Shown: piece by piece, positions 45,858-57,819 of the stretch
Layout: the number at the start of each line of letters is the position of its first letter
How positions within the stretch are numbered: the stretch's first letter is position 1
NCBI RefSeq assembly: GCF_963678635.1
Contig: NC_087063.1
Location: 72,501,617 to 72,565,616, forward strand
Direction: 5' to 3'
Length of the DNA stretch: 64,000 bases
Source of the DNA: Symsagittifera roscoffensis
Taxonomy: Eukaryota; Xenacoelomorpha; Acoela; Convolutidae
The notes under the pieces: model-generated
The model's database searches: none
What the model saw: only the letters and a program-made list of their open reading frames with translations
Told to the model about the DNA's origin: nothing
Translations under genes and position numbers: made by a program

Positions 45858-46490
45858 TTCCGACTTTCGAAGAAAGTGTGGAATAGATATATTTTTCATT
45901 TTTGTAACCAACACACTGTGCTAAATACAAAAGATGGTTTTCGCGTCACGACTATTCGCATTAATACCACCAAATTGCTGAGCCGAAAGTTGAGAAATTT
46001 GAAAAAAAAAATGATCAAATATTTGTGCTCCGGAGATTTTTTGTTTCGACTTCGGAAAATAGCGAAACATGTATGCTTGGTGTGGTTTTGTTTATTCAGT
46101 CATTTTTCGGCAATCAAAAAATAGTTCTGAAGAAAAATTTTTATACCCTTTTGAAGATATCACCTCCTTGGAATCAAATTTAATTAAAAGTTAATCTGGA
46201 CTAATTTATGCGCACTTTGAAGATTTTGATCATAATGTGGAAAGCGTAACGCGAACTATTTATGCGTGACGATTTATCCTGCAAAACAAAATCTTTCCAA
46301 ATTGAATTGAGGCTAGCAAAGTTAATCGGTCGTCTTGATTTCGTACGACTCAAAATTTCACACTTGATTTTTGATGTTGTCCAAAATTTATAATTTTTCA
46401 AATTTTTATTTCCCCAAAAACTGTAAGATATGAATTAAGGGGCAGTCGGAACATTCAAGGTTTTGCCCTGATATACGAACAGCCTTGTTT
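45858..46490 (+). mobile_element. Family A element, decayed copy
   Basis: It starts GTTCCGACTTTCGAAGAAAG and ends GGCAGTCGGAACATTCAAGG...CTGATATACGAACAGCCTTG. The interior is only loosely similar. A further piece (46491-46680) repeats the AGAAATCTTTCCAAATGG and GGCAGTCGGAACAATCAGGG landmarks. Confidence 0.55.
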
Positions 46491-47854
46491 CGTCTTAGAA
46501 ATCTTTCCAAATGGAAATGAGGCATGCTATTTGGTCTATTTAAAACTGTGTTGTATGAGAAATATATCATTTTGTACCTAACACAGCGTATGAGGCAGTG
46601 GGGGGGGGGGTCCAATTATTTTTGCCCTTTTGGAAAATTAGGCAGTCGGAACAATCAGGGGTTCGTCTTCAAATGATCGGTTTTGCTTCAATTTGGATTA
46701 TTACTTTTAATAATTTTGCCGCCAACACTTGTTATGAGAACACAACAAATCCAAATTAATCAAATTCACAATCTTCAAAACCCATTAGTTTTTTACTTGC
46801 GATGATTTTTTTTGTAAAACTGTGCAAAAAATCATAGCTAGTATTAATTTTTTTCTTCTAATTTTTATGTCAGAAGTCACAATAAGGTTATGTTTAAGAA
46901 TCCAAGCATAAGATTCCGTCGTTTTTTTGAAAAGCGGATTTTGAAAAATACTACATAAATAGTTGAATCATTTGTTAGTTTTTAAAGAGTTTCATTTTCT
47001 ACGAAAAAGACTTCACAGTTTTTCGTTTATAAAACAAAATTAATTCACAAAATTAATTCACTTCATTTTCTACAAAAAAAGTCTTCACAATTTTTTGAAT
47101 ATAGAACAAAGTTTATTCCATAATAAAACAAACTATGGCTAGCGGTTTTCTGTCTCAACAATTTAATTGCTTCCAGGTAGTATTATTTTCTTTCAAAAAA
47201 TGAGAAAAAAAGAAAAAAAATTTCTTCAAATAATTGTTGCTTTTTTACTAATGAACGGAGGCTGAAATTGAGCTTGTGGAACTATAAAAACATACTAACT
47301 CAGAAGCGAAAACAAAATCACTGATATTCAAAGCTTTGCATTCTTTTCTGTTATAATTGTCGTTCTGGTCAGATTCTAAGCTTAACATTGAGAATCATAT
47401 TTCTAAAAAATGTAGAAAAAAGTTTTTCCTTAAAATCCAGCTTTGAAATTTGAATTTGAAATTCATTCTATTGTATCTCTGCAGTCGAAATATCTTCTTA
47501 AAAAGCTTAAAGGTGAAATATCAAACAACATTTACTGTGATTAATATGAACCGTGGGTTTCTTAATATGTACCGTGGGTGTTTTTCAAAAAAAAAGTTGA
47601 GCATATGTAGTTGAAGAAAAAAAAGTCTGAACAAATACCTGCCTAATACTTATTTTTCGGACATCTAAATAAGTAAGCAACCAGTTAGCGGGCTGGTTTT
47701 TTGTCTTAATTTGAAGAACGGGCAAAAAAACGACATGCTTATTATTCGTTCAGAATCCTATCAAAATACTTTGAGTTTTCGTTCTCCTGCAACTTTAAAC
47801 GTTTGTCTTGATTTAGAATAGACTTCAAAAAACGTGTTTTTCCAGGTTAAAACA

Positions 47855-48155
47855 TATCCAACAGACAGTTGGAAAAACTTTAATGAACGCAAGAAATCAG
47901 AAAAAATATTGCCTTAATTTTGAAAAATTTTAAACTTTAATTTTCCAAGAAAAACTACATGCTCTTAATTTATTTGAATTTTAAGAACATTTTACGATCG
48001 TTTTTTTTTTGATGAAATTAATCCAATATGAGAAAATTGGATCATACAGTCAAATCTTCACTTCTCTGAAGTATCTGAAAACTAAATTCCACTCTCAAAA
48101 CTAGAAGTCAATCACGTTTTTTGGGACATTTGCACTTTTGCTGTTCTATAGCATT
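47855..48155. repeat. Dispersed repeat family B copy
   Basis: CAGTTGGAAAAACTTTAATG, GAACGCAAGAAATCAGAAAA, GTCAATCACGTTTTTTGGGA and TTTGCACTTTTGCTGTTC follow the order seen at 4100-4430. Confidence 0.55.
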
Positions 48156-48829
48156 TACACTTTTTTCCTTATGATGCAAATCACAACGATTTTTGTGATA
48201 TGACAAAACTTATAGCGCTATTTTAGGTTACTGAGAAACATATGACTAATTATACTGCCAAACTTTTGTTTCTCTAAGTAAATTATGGTGAAACATGCGG
48301 AATAATTTTTACCATTATGGTACGTAAAAAATAATAGGACTAGTTTTGAGAGACTGCTTATCGCTATGTAAACATCCTGATACCGAAAAAACCTCAGCCC
48401 TAAAGCTGAGTTTGTTTAAAAGTTATTAGGTACTAATAAAATCTATTATTGCTCTAAGGAATAAAACCGCTAATAAACTCTTTAAAAAATTCAAAAATTC
48501 GAAAAGTTTTAGTTTCACATTTGTACCGATTGATAATTTTTCCAATCGAACAATTAATTTGTTTTCTTTGAGTTCGTCTTCATACGAATTCGTGACAGCT
48601 GCTAGACGAGAGAGTTTTTACCAGATTCAGGATTTTTTAGATAAAATCGGGCCTTCAATAGATGAAAGTTTGAGTTTTCAAAATGGCAATTTTCAAGCTC
48701 CAAAGATTTCTGGAGAAAACGGCTTCTAAAATTGAACTATTTTTTAATATTGAATATTGAACTTTCATCAAAGTAAATTTTTGGTAACTTGAATAATATG
48801 AAAATATATTACATCGCTCTAGATAGGGT

Positions 48830-49340
48830 TCCAAAGTTCTCGCGATATCGAGGCTTGGGCGTTCCTAAGTTATGTTTCAACTGTCCTCGAGTTATTTTTC
48901 GACCGTGCTGGATGTTTACTTCGGCCGTGCTCGAGGTATCATTTGGTCTGGCTTGACCAAAACTGGGGTATGGTTCGACCGTACTCCAGGTATGTTTTGA
49001 TTGTGCTCGAGATATGCTTTGATTGAGCCCGACCATGTTTGGGTATGCTTACACCGTGTGCGAGGTATGTTTAATATATGCGCGAGGCATGTTTAATAGT
49101 GTTTGACCAATATTACGCATGTTTCGATGTATATTTCGATTATACACGAGATTTGTTTCGACAGTCCTCGACCAACATTGGGATGTTGTGACTGTGCTTT
49201 AGGTTTTGATCTGGATTGACCAAACTAGGGTATGTTTCGACAGCTCTCCGTCAGGGTTGCTTATAACGTGCCCTAAGTATTTTTTGACCGTGCTTGACCG
49301 AGGCTGAGTTTGTTTTCAACCTGTTACACCAAGTTTGGGT
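48830..49340. repeat. Minisatellite-like region of GACCGTGCTCGAGGTATGTTT units
   Basis: About 500 bases of imperfect units of about 25-30 bases (TTTCGACCGTGCTGGATG, TCGGCCGTGCTCGAGGTATC, TTCGACCGTACTCCAGGTAT). It is the reverse orientation of the motif at 25235-25400. The minus-strand ORF at 48809-49036 is a by-product. Confidence 0.8.
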
Positions 49341-49836
49341 TTTTGGGTTTTGGGTACTTGACTAAATTTGGATAAGATAGATTAGCAGTCGAGCACTCAC
49401 TTGAGTTCAACTTTGAAAGTCGCCCAATAAATGAGTACTCCGACCCAATCATATTGGAAGAATTTCAGTTGTGATTCGAGCAATGCAGTTTTCAAAACTT
49501 TACCTCATTTTGAGGAAATGATTTGAATTTTTCTCAATTGTTTTTTAATAATATTTTCTTTAAAATGTTAAATTCTGTGTCATAAGGTTATAGCGTTTCT
49601 GAAAACTGTGATTTTTGGATGTTTTTTTGGATAGCTACCTCTAAATCACAGATACTATGATTATATTTCTGCTGGATTATAATATAATGTAAATATGCGT
49701 TCATATGCAGTCCAAAATAGATAAGTTTGTTTAGTGTGTTTAACTTTAAATGTTCTTGGGGGGAATTTTTAACGGGTCAGTAGCGTGTATGGCGAAAGGT
49801 ATGGGATAAAAACTGTTTGTATAAAATAACTCTTGC

Positions 49837-49967
49837 CTGGTTGTCGACGTCCCGGCCGTGGCACTGCTAGAAGGCGCCATCAAACCTGCTCCTGAGTTGT
49901 TTTCTTGATTCGAGCTGGAGTTTTGAGAATATGGAACCCCTCCAACTGTCTGTTGTTTAGTCAAATG
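49837..49967 (-). CDS. RhoGEF exon 1 of those visible (N-terminal Ser/Gln/Asn-rich leader)
   Basis: This is 131 bases, i.e. 43 codons plus two bases. The acceptor is TTGATTTCAG ending at 49968, and the reading starts in phase 0 with H-L-T-K-Q-Q. The peptide is low in structure (S/N/T/G/A-rich), as expected of a disordered leader. The 3' edge has no GT; it reads CCAG|GCAAGA, which matches the GC-donor consensus. Its two leftover bases (AG) combine with the first G of the next exon to give Arg, keeping the frame open. It is GC-richer than the surrounding AT-rich DNA. This is the least conserved exon, so it is called by splice logic and frame rather than homology. Earlier exons are expected because no start codon is evident. 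Confidence 0.6.
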
Positions 49968-51700
49968 CTGAAATCAAAATGGTTTGGAAAAAGAAACTAA
50001 ATTTAGGATTCCGTGAACAAAAATTTAGTTCAATTACGAATATTCAAGTTATTTCTAAAGATAAAACGGCTGAATCTGAACAAAAATAGAAACCGATAAT
50101 TAAAACAACTATCAATTTTGATTGACTAAAACAAGTTGTTTTCGCAAGAGGAAAAGTCGACACCGTCATTTATTTAAGGATACCAATGAGATACAACGGG
50201 AAATTTCTGTCATTTTTTGCATTCTTTAACTGCAATATTGTCTGCGGAAGTTTGATGATAAGTTAAAATAAACAGGAAACAATCAAGAAACATTCTTTTT
50301 ATACATTTTTTCTCCTTACCAGAAATTAAATCTTAACAAATCTCTAAACTTAAACCTTAAAGTTATGAGCAAAAATCAGTTAAGATTCCATTATTTCGAC
50401 AAATTGAGAATTTTATGTTTCATATGATAACGCGGAAAGTCTTTTGACTGATATTTTGAAAAATTTCTTCTAGAGAAACTGGTTGGGTTTTTAGCCCTTA
50501 ATGTTCTACATATACATAGTATGAGCTCCATTCAAATAAAAGAAATGAAACACCCTATAAAAAAACTTTCATTGAGCTCCCGTCTAGATTAATATTTGGC
50601 ACAACCCCAAAAACACCGGCACATCCCACACATACCACCCCCAGCAGGAAGAAAAATTTTGGAGGTCATTTAATAGTTTTGAAAACCTTTCTAGCCGTTC
50701 AATCGAATAAAAATCAACGAAAAAAAATGAAACAACAAACAAATCAAACGATTTATTTGTGCTGGCTTCCTTATCAAACCGTTGATTACACTGGTTTTTA
50801 AAAGAATCCAGAAAACATTTTTTTTGGCATTAAATTTTTGACATTGCTATTTCACAGTCCCAACCTCTGATTTTTGACAATTTAATGCTGAAATAAAATC
50901 TATTAGTTTGAAAACAGTTTTAATTAAAAATTTGAGAAGTTTGTAATTCTTCAAAAAAGATAAGGAATGTGAGCACGTATAAAATTATTTACTACAAACA
51001 AAAACACGAATTTACAAAAAACAAATTCTGCATTAACACAAACAACGGCTATGCTTTGAGTTGATAATCAATCAAAAATTATTACGATTTCACCATTTTT
51101 GTTATTTTAAAAAATAATAAATTTCAACGTTAAAATTCTCTAAATTCTTTCAAGCACGATAATCTTTCTGAAAAAAAATTTCAAAAAAACGGTTTTCCAA
51201 AAACGATCGATACTGAATAAAAAGACAGTAAAAATTCAAAAAAAAAGCTCCGTGTTTTCAGCTTTCAAGAACACTTGCTGTGACTTGTCTCACTGTTTAG
51301 TATTTTTCTGTGATATTACTCTGTATCAAGGCTTTTCGTATCTATTTCAGATTGACACACTAGTCTGATTTAAAAAGTTTTGGTACATCTTTTACTTCTT
51401 CGTACAAGCAGTTTTTGTAAAAAGTGGAAGTTAGAAGACAAGCAAATCAAAATATCCGAAACTATATCAACTTAGGCAACAGGAAAATTGGCGAGCAACT
51501 TGCGTTCACAGACTTAAACAAGACTGCTCATATATCAGGGCAAAGCATTGAATGAGCCCGGTTGCACTTAGGGCCAATTGAAAAGTTTTTTGGTTGAATG
51601 ATTGACAAAATAATTGAGAAAAAAGGTTTCTTATTCATTGTTTCTTCATTTTATCCCTACACAAGCTATGTAAAACATAAAGGTTGTATTTAGTGTTTCG
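49968..51700. other. Upstream of the first visible RhoGEF exon: no gene seen
   Basis: AT-rich sequence with no open frame or convincing exon. A family A right-end fragment lies at 51516-51560 (CAAGACTGCTCATATATCAG). It is either a further RhoGEF intron or its 5' flank. Confidence 0.6.
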
Positions 51701-51718
51701 TATTGTGATTATAAGATT

Positions 51719-52252
51719 AAACCAGACTGCTCGTATCAGGGCGAAGGCCTGAATGTTCCGACTGCCTTTTAAGGTTTTATGGAGCAGTAATAACATTAAA
51801 AAATTAAGTGTAAGAAAAAATAAAATGAAATTTTTTTTTTAAATTTGAAATTTTTCATGAAAATCATCCCCCATACGCCATCTAAAGTACAAAAAGATAG
51901 ATTTCGCTCTATGTAACAAATCAATTATGGCAAATAAGCTTCTTTCAACCAATTTGGAACGATTTTTAAGACGGATTAACTCTCCGCTCACGCGTTAATA
52001 GCGCGAAATATATCGCGCGTTAATTGTCCCAAATTGGCCAAAATGGCAAGCTTTAAACCCCCGTAACTTTACGAAAAACAATCCCAGGTAAAACTTCTTT
52101 TCAAATTTGAGCTCAGGACAACAATACCTTTCGAATGATATTTAAAAATTCTGTCAAAAATAGCTAGTTAAAAAGTCGAAGTTTGTCTGAAGAAAAAAAA
52201 ACCCACCCCGAGCACAAATATTCCGTTACTTTCGTATCGAAAGTCGGAACAA
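51719..52252 (-). mobile_element. Family A element, left arm of a head-to-head pair
   Basis: It begins CCAGACTGCTCGTATCAGGG, has GCGCGAAATATATCGCGCGT in the centre, and ends CTTTCGTATCGAAAGTCGGA. Only 54 bases separate it from an inverted copy. Confidence 0.92.
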
Positions 52253-52306
52253 TTAGGGGCCTCAATTCAATTTGGAACGAATTGTTTTGCTTCATGCATC
52301 ATTATT

Positions 52307-52849
52307 GTTCCGACTTTCGATACGAAAGTGACGGAATATTTGTGCTCGGGGTGGGTTTTTTTTCATCAGACAAATTTCGACTTTTTAACTAGCCATTTTG
52401 ACGAAAATTTTTTATATCATTCGAAAGCTATTGTTGTCCTGAGCTCATATTTGAAAAGATATTTCACCTGTGATTATTTTTCGTAAAGTTATGAGGGTTT
52501 AAAGAGTGCCATTTTGGCCATTTTGACCAATTTGGGACAATTAACGCGCGATATAATTCGCGCTATTAACGCGTAAGCGGAGATTTAATCCGTCTTATAA
52601 ATCGTTCCAAATTGGTTGAACGAAGCCTATTTGCCATAATTGATCTGTTACAAGAACGAAGACTCTCTTTTTGTACTTTATATGGCGTGTGGGGGATGAT
52701 TTTCATAAAAATTTTCAAATTTTAGAAAATTTTTTTTTTTCATTTTATTTTATTTCATTTAATTTTTTTATGTTATTACTGCTGCTCCATAAAACTTAAA
52801 AAGGCTGTCGGAACATTCAGGGCTTCGCCCTGATACGAGCAGTCTTGTT
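52307..52849 (+). mobile_element. Family A element, right arm of a head-to-head pair
   Basis: It starts GTTCCGACTTTCGATACGAA and ends GGGCTTCGCCCTGATACGAG...TCTTGTT. The reverse of the copy at 51719-52252. Confidence 0.92.
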
Positions 52850-53092
52850 GCACATTAATTATCCCAAATTGGCCAAATTAGCATGTTTCAAATGCCCGTA
52901 ATTTTACAAAAAATGATAGCAGGTGAAAAATCTTTTTAAATTTGAGCTTAGCATAACAATATACCTCAAATGTTTAGAAAAAAAATTGGTCGAAAACGCT
53001 TAGTTTACATATTGAAAATTGACTGAATAAAAAACCACACCAAGCATAAATATTCCTCACTTTCTTCGAAAGTCAGAACAATTAACTTTCGA
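52850..53092 (-). mobile_element. Family A element, diverged partial copy
   Basis: It joins directly to the previous copy and carries only the second half (ATTATCCCAAATTGGCCAAA ... TTCGAAAGTCAGAACAATT), with many changes. Confidence 0.65.
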
Positions 53093-56000
53093 TTGTGTAA
53101 ACACTGGTTTCCAACTGCAAATCAGGTTATTATTGTCGCAGTTGTATAATTCATGTATTTAAAAAAAGAGCAATACTGTTTTTTCGTCTCAGTTATTTTA
53201 CGATCATCTCTTTTGCTTGTCGACTAATTTCCTAGGAACCGTACAGACAGTCTCAAACAAAACAGTCTAAAATTTGATTTAATCTAGCGGAAATTTGATG
53301 GTTGCTGAAAAAAACTTTTGTTGCCGAAAGAAAATCAGTTTAAGCACATGATGGAAGCATTTGACTTTTCACCGGCTCCACAAGGTTTTCCAGTAAAAAA
53401 TTTTTCATCCTTTTTTTTCTGATATCAAAAACTCGGAAAAATCTTTCGAGTGAAAAATTATTACATACTTCAATTTTCTTCAAAATGAACAGCGTAATTG
53501 AAATCGTTTTCACACTATCAGTGTTGGAAATTTATAAAAAATAACTGAAAACATTGTATGTTCGGGATAATGATGAAGCTAATTGGGCTTTTGATTTAAA
53601 GTGAATAGAAGAAACATTTTACACATGTCATCACATTTTTGTACCCCATTTATAATCAGGTGGGCTAATCTAATCGATGGGTGGTGTGGTACAGTCCGTA
53701 TAGATAGCTACTCCTAATGCAATAAGCATTTTTCTTCATTGTAATTGAACCAAAAAAGCTCCACTTATTTCAAATGATCTAACTCACTTTTTGAAACATT
53801 TGAGGATAAATATTATGGATAGTATTTCAAGAAATCCAAAAAAGTACGAATCAAACAACTGTTTTTTAGAAAATTTTGTCTCAGTTTAAAAAATCTGCTC
53901 TCGGAAAATGGTCAAAATTGTTATAAAAACTTTTTTTTTCAAAAGTACAATGGAATCGGATCATCGATAACTAACATCGGTGTGTCGTATTAGGACTACA
54001 GTAAATAATAAGCAGATGCCTGAAGAATAAGCTTTTGTAAATGGATGAATTGTAATTGACCAAAAAAGGCTTTGTTACTTTCTCATTAAATAAGAAGAAC
54101 ATGAATGTTAGAAGCTATTTAAAAATACATCACCAACAATGGTATGTATGAAAAGGCGTATTACGGAAAATAACCAGACTTTAAAAGAACATCACATCAA
54201 TTTGGGGGCTATAAACTCCCCCTAATAAACAAAACCGACCACAAATGATTAAATTTGTCACCTACTTACTGATTCTAATCATCAGAAGAGATGGAGTTTA
54301 ACCAAAGGGATTATTTGCCAATTATGGTGTCGAGTTCTCAGAAGTCATCTAAGGGTGGAATACGAATTGCAATTAACTTGTTCTGTTCTGAGAGATAGGA
54401 AAGATAGAATTATCATTAAAAGCGTCCTCAAAATTCGCTTTTTCTCCAAACTCGCCTAATTTCCGGGTAGTCAAAAAACACCCGATCTTTAATCTACCTG
54501 CGCTGCAACGAGAAAGGGAAAAGCTAGAGCAATTTTATTAAATTTAAAAAGGCATCAACCTGAAGCGCCCTCATAAAAAGGGTCGTATTCCTTTGACTTG
54601 AAAAAAGAATCTCTTTAACCATCCCGCACCTCTATGGTAACGAAGTAACGAATTGCCACCCCTAAATAGAACTAGCTCAACAATTAAGCATATTTGAAAT
54701 TTGTACCTAGCAACGAATCTCCGACCTCCTTTACAAATAGTTAAAACAGATCAAAAGAAATCGTCCAGTGCAATACGACGATGTAGCAATGCGGTAAAAA
54801 ATAAAATATGTTCCAGAAAACTAAAAAATAATAATAATATTTTTTCTTCAAATAGTTCTGAAAATTGTTGCTATAATGACAATATTTGCCGCATTACTTT
54901 ATTCAATTTTTTTTCGTAAGTTGCATTTTCGGGTATAGTGAATGAAGTATATGTCAAATCAGTTAAGCTAGTCCTAAAAGTTTTTATGATAAGTTTTGAA
55001 AACAAGCACTACAAGTTCCGAACTGTGTTTGAGTTCAAAAATTAGTTGATTAGTTGATTAGATGTTAGCGTCCCAGATCAGAAGTTGTTGATTTTGATAG
55101 ATACCACACGCATGTGGCTAAAACAATGTGCAATGAATTTCGTCATATCTTCAAAATGGTTTAAAAAAATTGTCCCGACAAAATTAGGGAAACGTCATTC
55201 CCTAACAAAATTAGGGAAACGTCATTCCCTAACAAAATTAGGGAAACCACAATAATACGTCATGTGAAGATGAGTGATCATTTCACTAGAAAACAGTACT
55301 GCAAAGAAAACTTCATGAAAAACTCTTAGATTTCTTTGAAGCTGGGATAAAATTGCATCGCTTTAACTGTTGACCTTCCTATAGCACCTGGTTACGAATC
55401 GCCACTCTTTTAATGAAGATGCTCAGCGGTTCAATGATTTGCTTAAAGCTGAGTTTCAATAATTATACATGTGGTTTTTCTGCACAAATAGTCAAGATTT
55501 CAATCTTTTGTGTACCTCGATATAGTACACAATATGGCTGTTTTTTGGACCTCTCGCTCGTTTCTCTTCGTTTTCGGCAGTTACTCTTCTTCTAGGTCTA
55601 ATCAGTCTCTGAAGCCTCTTGCTGCTATAGCAGTCGCATCTTGTCCGTTTCCCCCTGTTTCTAGGCATGAATGTGGTTCATCTGCATGATAGTTCGAGTC
55701 TCCCAACAACATATCTGGGTTCACGTTTTTTTGACCGTTAGTGCCTACAGAAATTGTTCCATTCAATTTTTAAACTGCCATGGCTGGCCTGATTTTGCCG
55801 TCGTTCAGAACACCAGCATGCCAATGCCGGTGCGGTTATCTTTCACTGAAAATCCCGCTGGCTGCGTCTTTTGATACCGCGATGTCTAAAGCTCATAACT
55901 TAACGAATGGTAAGAAAAAAACAGTGTTCTAGGTTGTTAATTTAATGAGCATGCCATTATCAAATATAGAAAATAGTACTTATCAACGGCACGTACAACG

Positions 56001-56869
56001 CACTGAAAATAAATTTGTCAGACGCATCAAGCTGTGGCCTTGCATTTACCAACAAGCATTACATAATTAATTCTTTTCAAGGTTACTACAACCGCGGTAC
56101 CACAATAACAAACATTAGACAAAATTAGGTTTTTTAAAATGTGTTGCTCTCAAAAACTATTATTTTGCAAGCAATATAATTAGTTCCAAACCAGAAATTG
56201 CTAATTTTGATAGATACTAAGCGCATGTGGCTAAAAACTGATCTCTTTTCACCATTTAGATTGTTTGGGTTGATTCATTGCCGTTGCATAGAGCTCGTTT
56301 TCGATATATTGCGGATAAAACAATTTAACACCACTAAAACATATTTAATCATTACTATCTTATAAATTTTGCGTGTTTGCTGTGATGAATCAATTGAAAA
56401 CCATTCTTGAAAGTACGACTAGTTACCCAAAAAATTCAACGACGTTAGCATTGCTGCTGCAAATCAATGGATAAAATAAGAATCAAAAATTTTTTGTTTA
56501 GCTAAGGATTCGGGGCCTAGAAATAACAGAAGTTTCAACCAGCCGAAAGGTTTTATATTTTTTTTGTTTTCTTAGGTTTTTGCTTTTCAATCGGCAAAAC
56601 ACCACTGCTAACTCATCGCAGGCTTATTTAAGGAATACTTTCCAGTGTTCTTTCAGCAATAGCATCTGCTTGCGTATGAACAAAATATGCTAATTCAATC
56701 AAACATGACAGACGATGCATTTACAGCGTTGACTTTATTTGGAATATCAACCCGGGAATTTGAATTGTTGACAAAATGAAGCTTTTATAAACGTGTACAT
56801 CTTTAAAAAACAGAATCAACACTCTTTTCTAGAAGCGTTGCTTTTCAGTGACAAAAATTGAAAATTATT
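53093..56869. other. Intergenic or intronic stretch without a recognised gene
   Basis: AT-rich. It includes a 27-bp repeat array (55179-55256) and a GC-richer stretch (about 55540-55880) that looks like decayed coding sequence but is broken by stops. No splice-flanked exon was found. Confidence 0.55.
55179..55256. repeat. 27-bp tandem repeat, each unit a hairpin
   Basis: The unit CAAAATTAGGGAAACGTCAT plus TCCCTAA occurs twice fully and a third time partly. TTAGGGAA and TTCCCTAA pair within each unit. Confidence 0.9.
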
Positions 56870-57396
56870 GTTCCGACTTTCGATACGAAAGTAACGTAAT
56901 ATTTGTGCTCGGGGTGGGTTTTTTTTTCTTCAGACAAAATTCGACTTTTGAACTAGCCATTTTTGACGGAATTTTTTTATATCATTCGAAAGCTATTGTT
57001 GTCCTGAGCTCAAATTTGAAAAGATATTTTACCTGCGATCATTTTTTGTAAGGTTATGGGGGTTTAAAGATTGCCATTTTGGCCAATTTGGGACAATTAG
57101 CGCGCGATATATTTCGCGCTATTAAAGCGTAAGCGGAGAGTTAATCCGCCTTAGAAATCGTTACAAATTGGTTGAAAGAAGTTTATTTGCCATAATTGAT
57201 TTGTTACAAGGAGCTAAATTTATCCGTTTGTACTTTATATGGCGTGTGGGGGGATGACTTTCATAAAAAAATTCAAATTTTAGAAGAAAAAAAATTTTCA
57301 TTTTTTTTTTCATTTAATTTTTCAATGTTATTACTGCTCCACCTTAAAAGGCAGTCGGAACATTCAGGGCTTCGCCCTGATACGAGCAGTCTTGTT
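56870..57396 (+). mobile_element. Family A element, near-full copy
   Basis: All landmarks are present: GTTCCGACTTTCGATACGAA, CTCGGGGTGGG, GCGCGATATATTTCGCGC, ATATGGCGTGTGGGGGGATG, GGGCTTCGCCCTGATACG and TCTTGTT. 527 bp. Confidence 0.93.
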
Positions 57397-57819
57397 GGTA
57401 TTTATAATTGCAAATTAAATTGTCAGGCTCATTTTTCTCGTTTTGCATTTCGTTCAACAACAATCAATTTTGTATCAGTAATTTTTATTTCACCATTTTT
57501 CAAAATTAATAAACTGCCGCAGTCAACAAACAGATTACATGTGAATCCAGATCTAAACTTCTTGGCTCATGGAAAACAAATTACTTCTACTTACATTAAA
57601 CAAGAACTTTCGGCAATTTTTGTTTATCAAATAAGTGATTTTTTCTCATTTCAGAAAACTTTTTGAGTTTGCTTTCAGTATAAATGTAAAAATTGGAAAA
57701 GCCTGAAAACAAATGTTCGTGGAAAAGCAATTTTTTTAAACCAAATTAACCAAAAAAAGACCAAAAAAACATTGGTTAAAACTTTAATATCAAATGGTGT
57801 TTGTTATTAAAAACAAAAT

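Larger units (their letters stand above)
44991..49836. other. RhoGEF intron between exons 1 and 2 (4.8 kb), GC-AG type
   Basis: It contains a hAT-like MITE (45112-45422), decayed family A pieces (45780-46680), a family B copy (47855-48155) and the GACCGTGCTCGAGG minisatellite (48830-49340). No gene. Confidence 0.65.
1285..49967 (-). other. Gene span: PLEKHG5-like RhoGEF, nine visible exons, 3' end cut by window
   Basis: Nine exons (49967-49837, 44990-44786, 23936-23892, 22966-22826, 22244-21900, 5663-5553, 5241-5092, 2101-1958, 1527-1285) join in one frame to 1515 bases, exactly 505 codons. The product should activate a Rho-type GTPase by exchanging GDP for GTP, acting in the cytoplasm or at the membrane or junctions, as known for PLEKHG5/Syx and its relatives. 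The visible order is a Ser-rich leader (residues about 1-190), a DH domain (about 198-408), a linker (about 410-486) and the first PH strand (from about 487). Exon-exon matches to the DH family are continuous, so no internal exon seems missing. The 5' end is not identified and the 3' end lies left of base 1. The assignment to PLEKHG5 rather than another PLEKHG/ARHGEF member is by remembered family resemblance, so it is good but not proven. Confidence 0.85.

Noticed and set aside
49738-49836. Continuation of the exon 1 frame to a stop at 49746 as a terminal exon or separate small gene
   Set aside because: Composition turns AT-rich right after the GC donor, and the split-codon fit with exon 2 is exact, so splicing is more likely.
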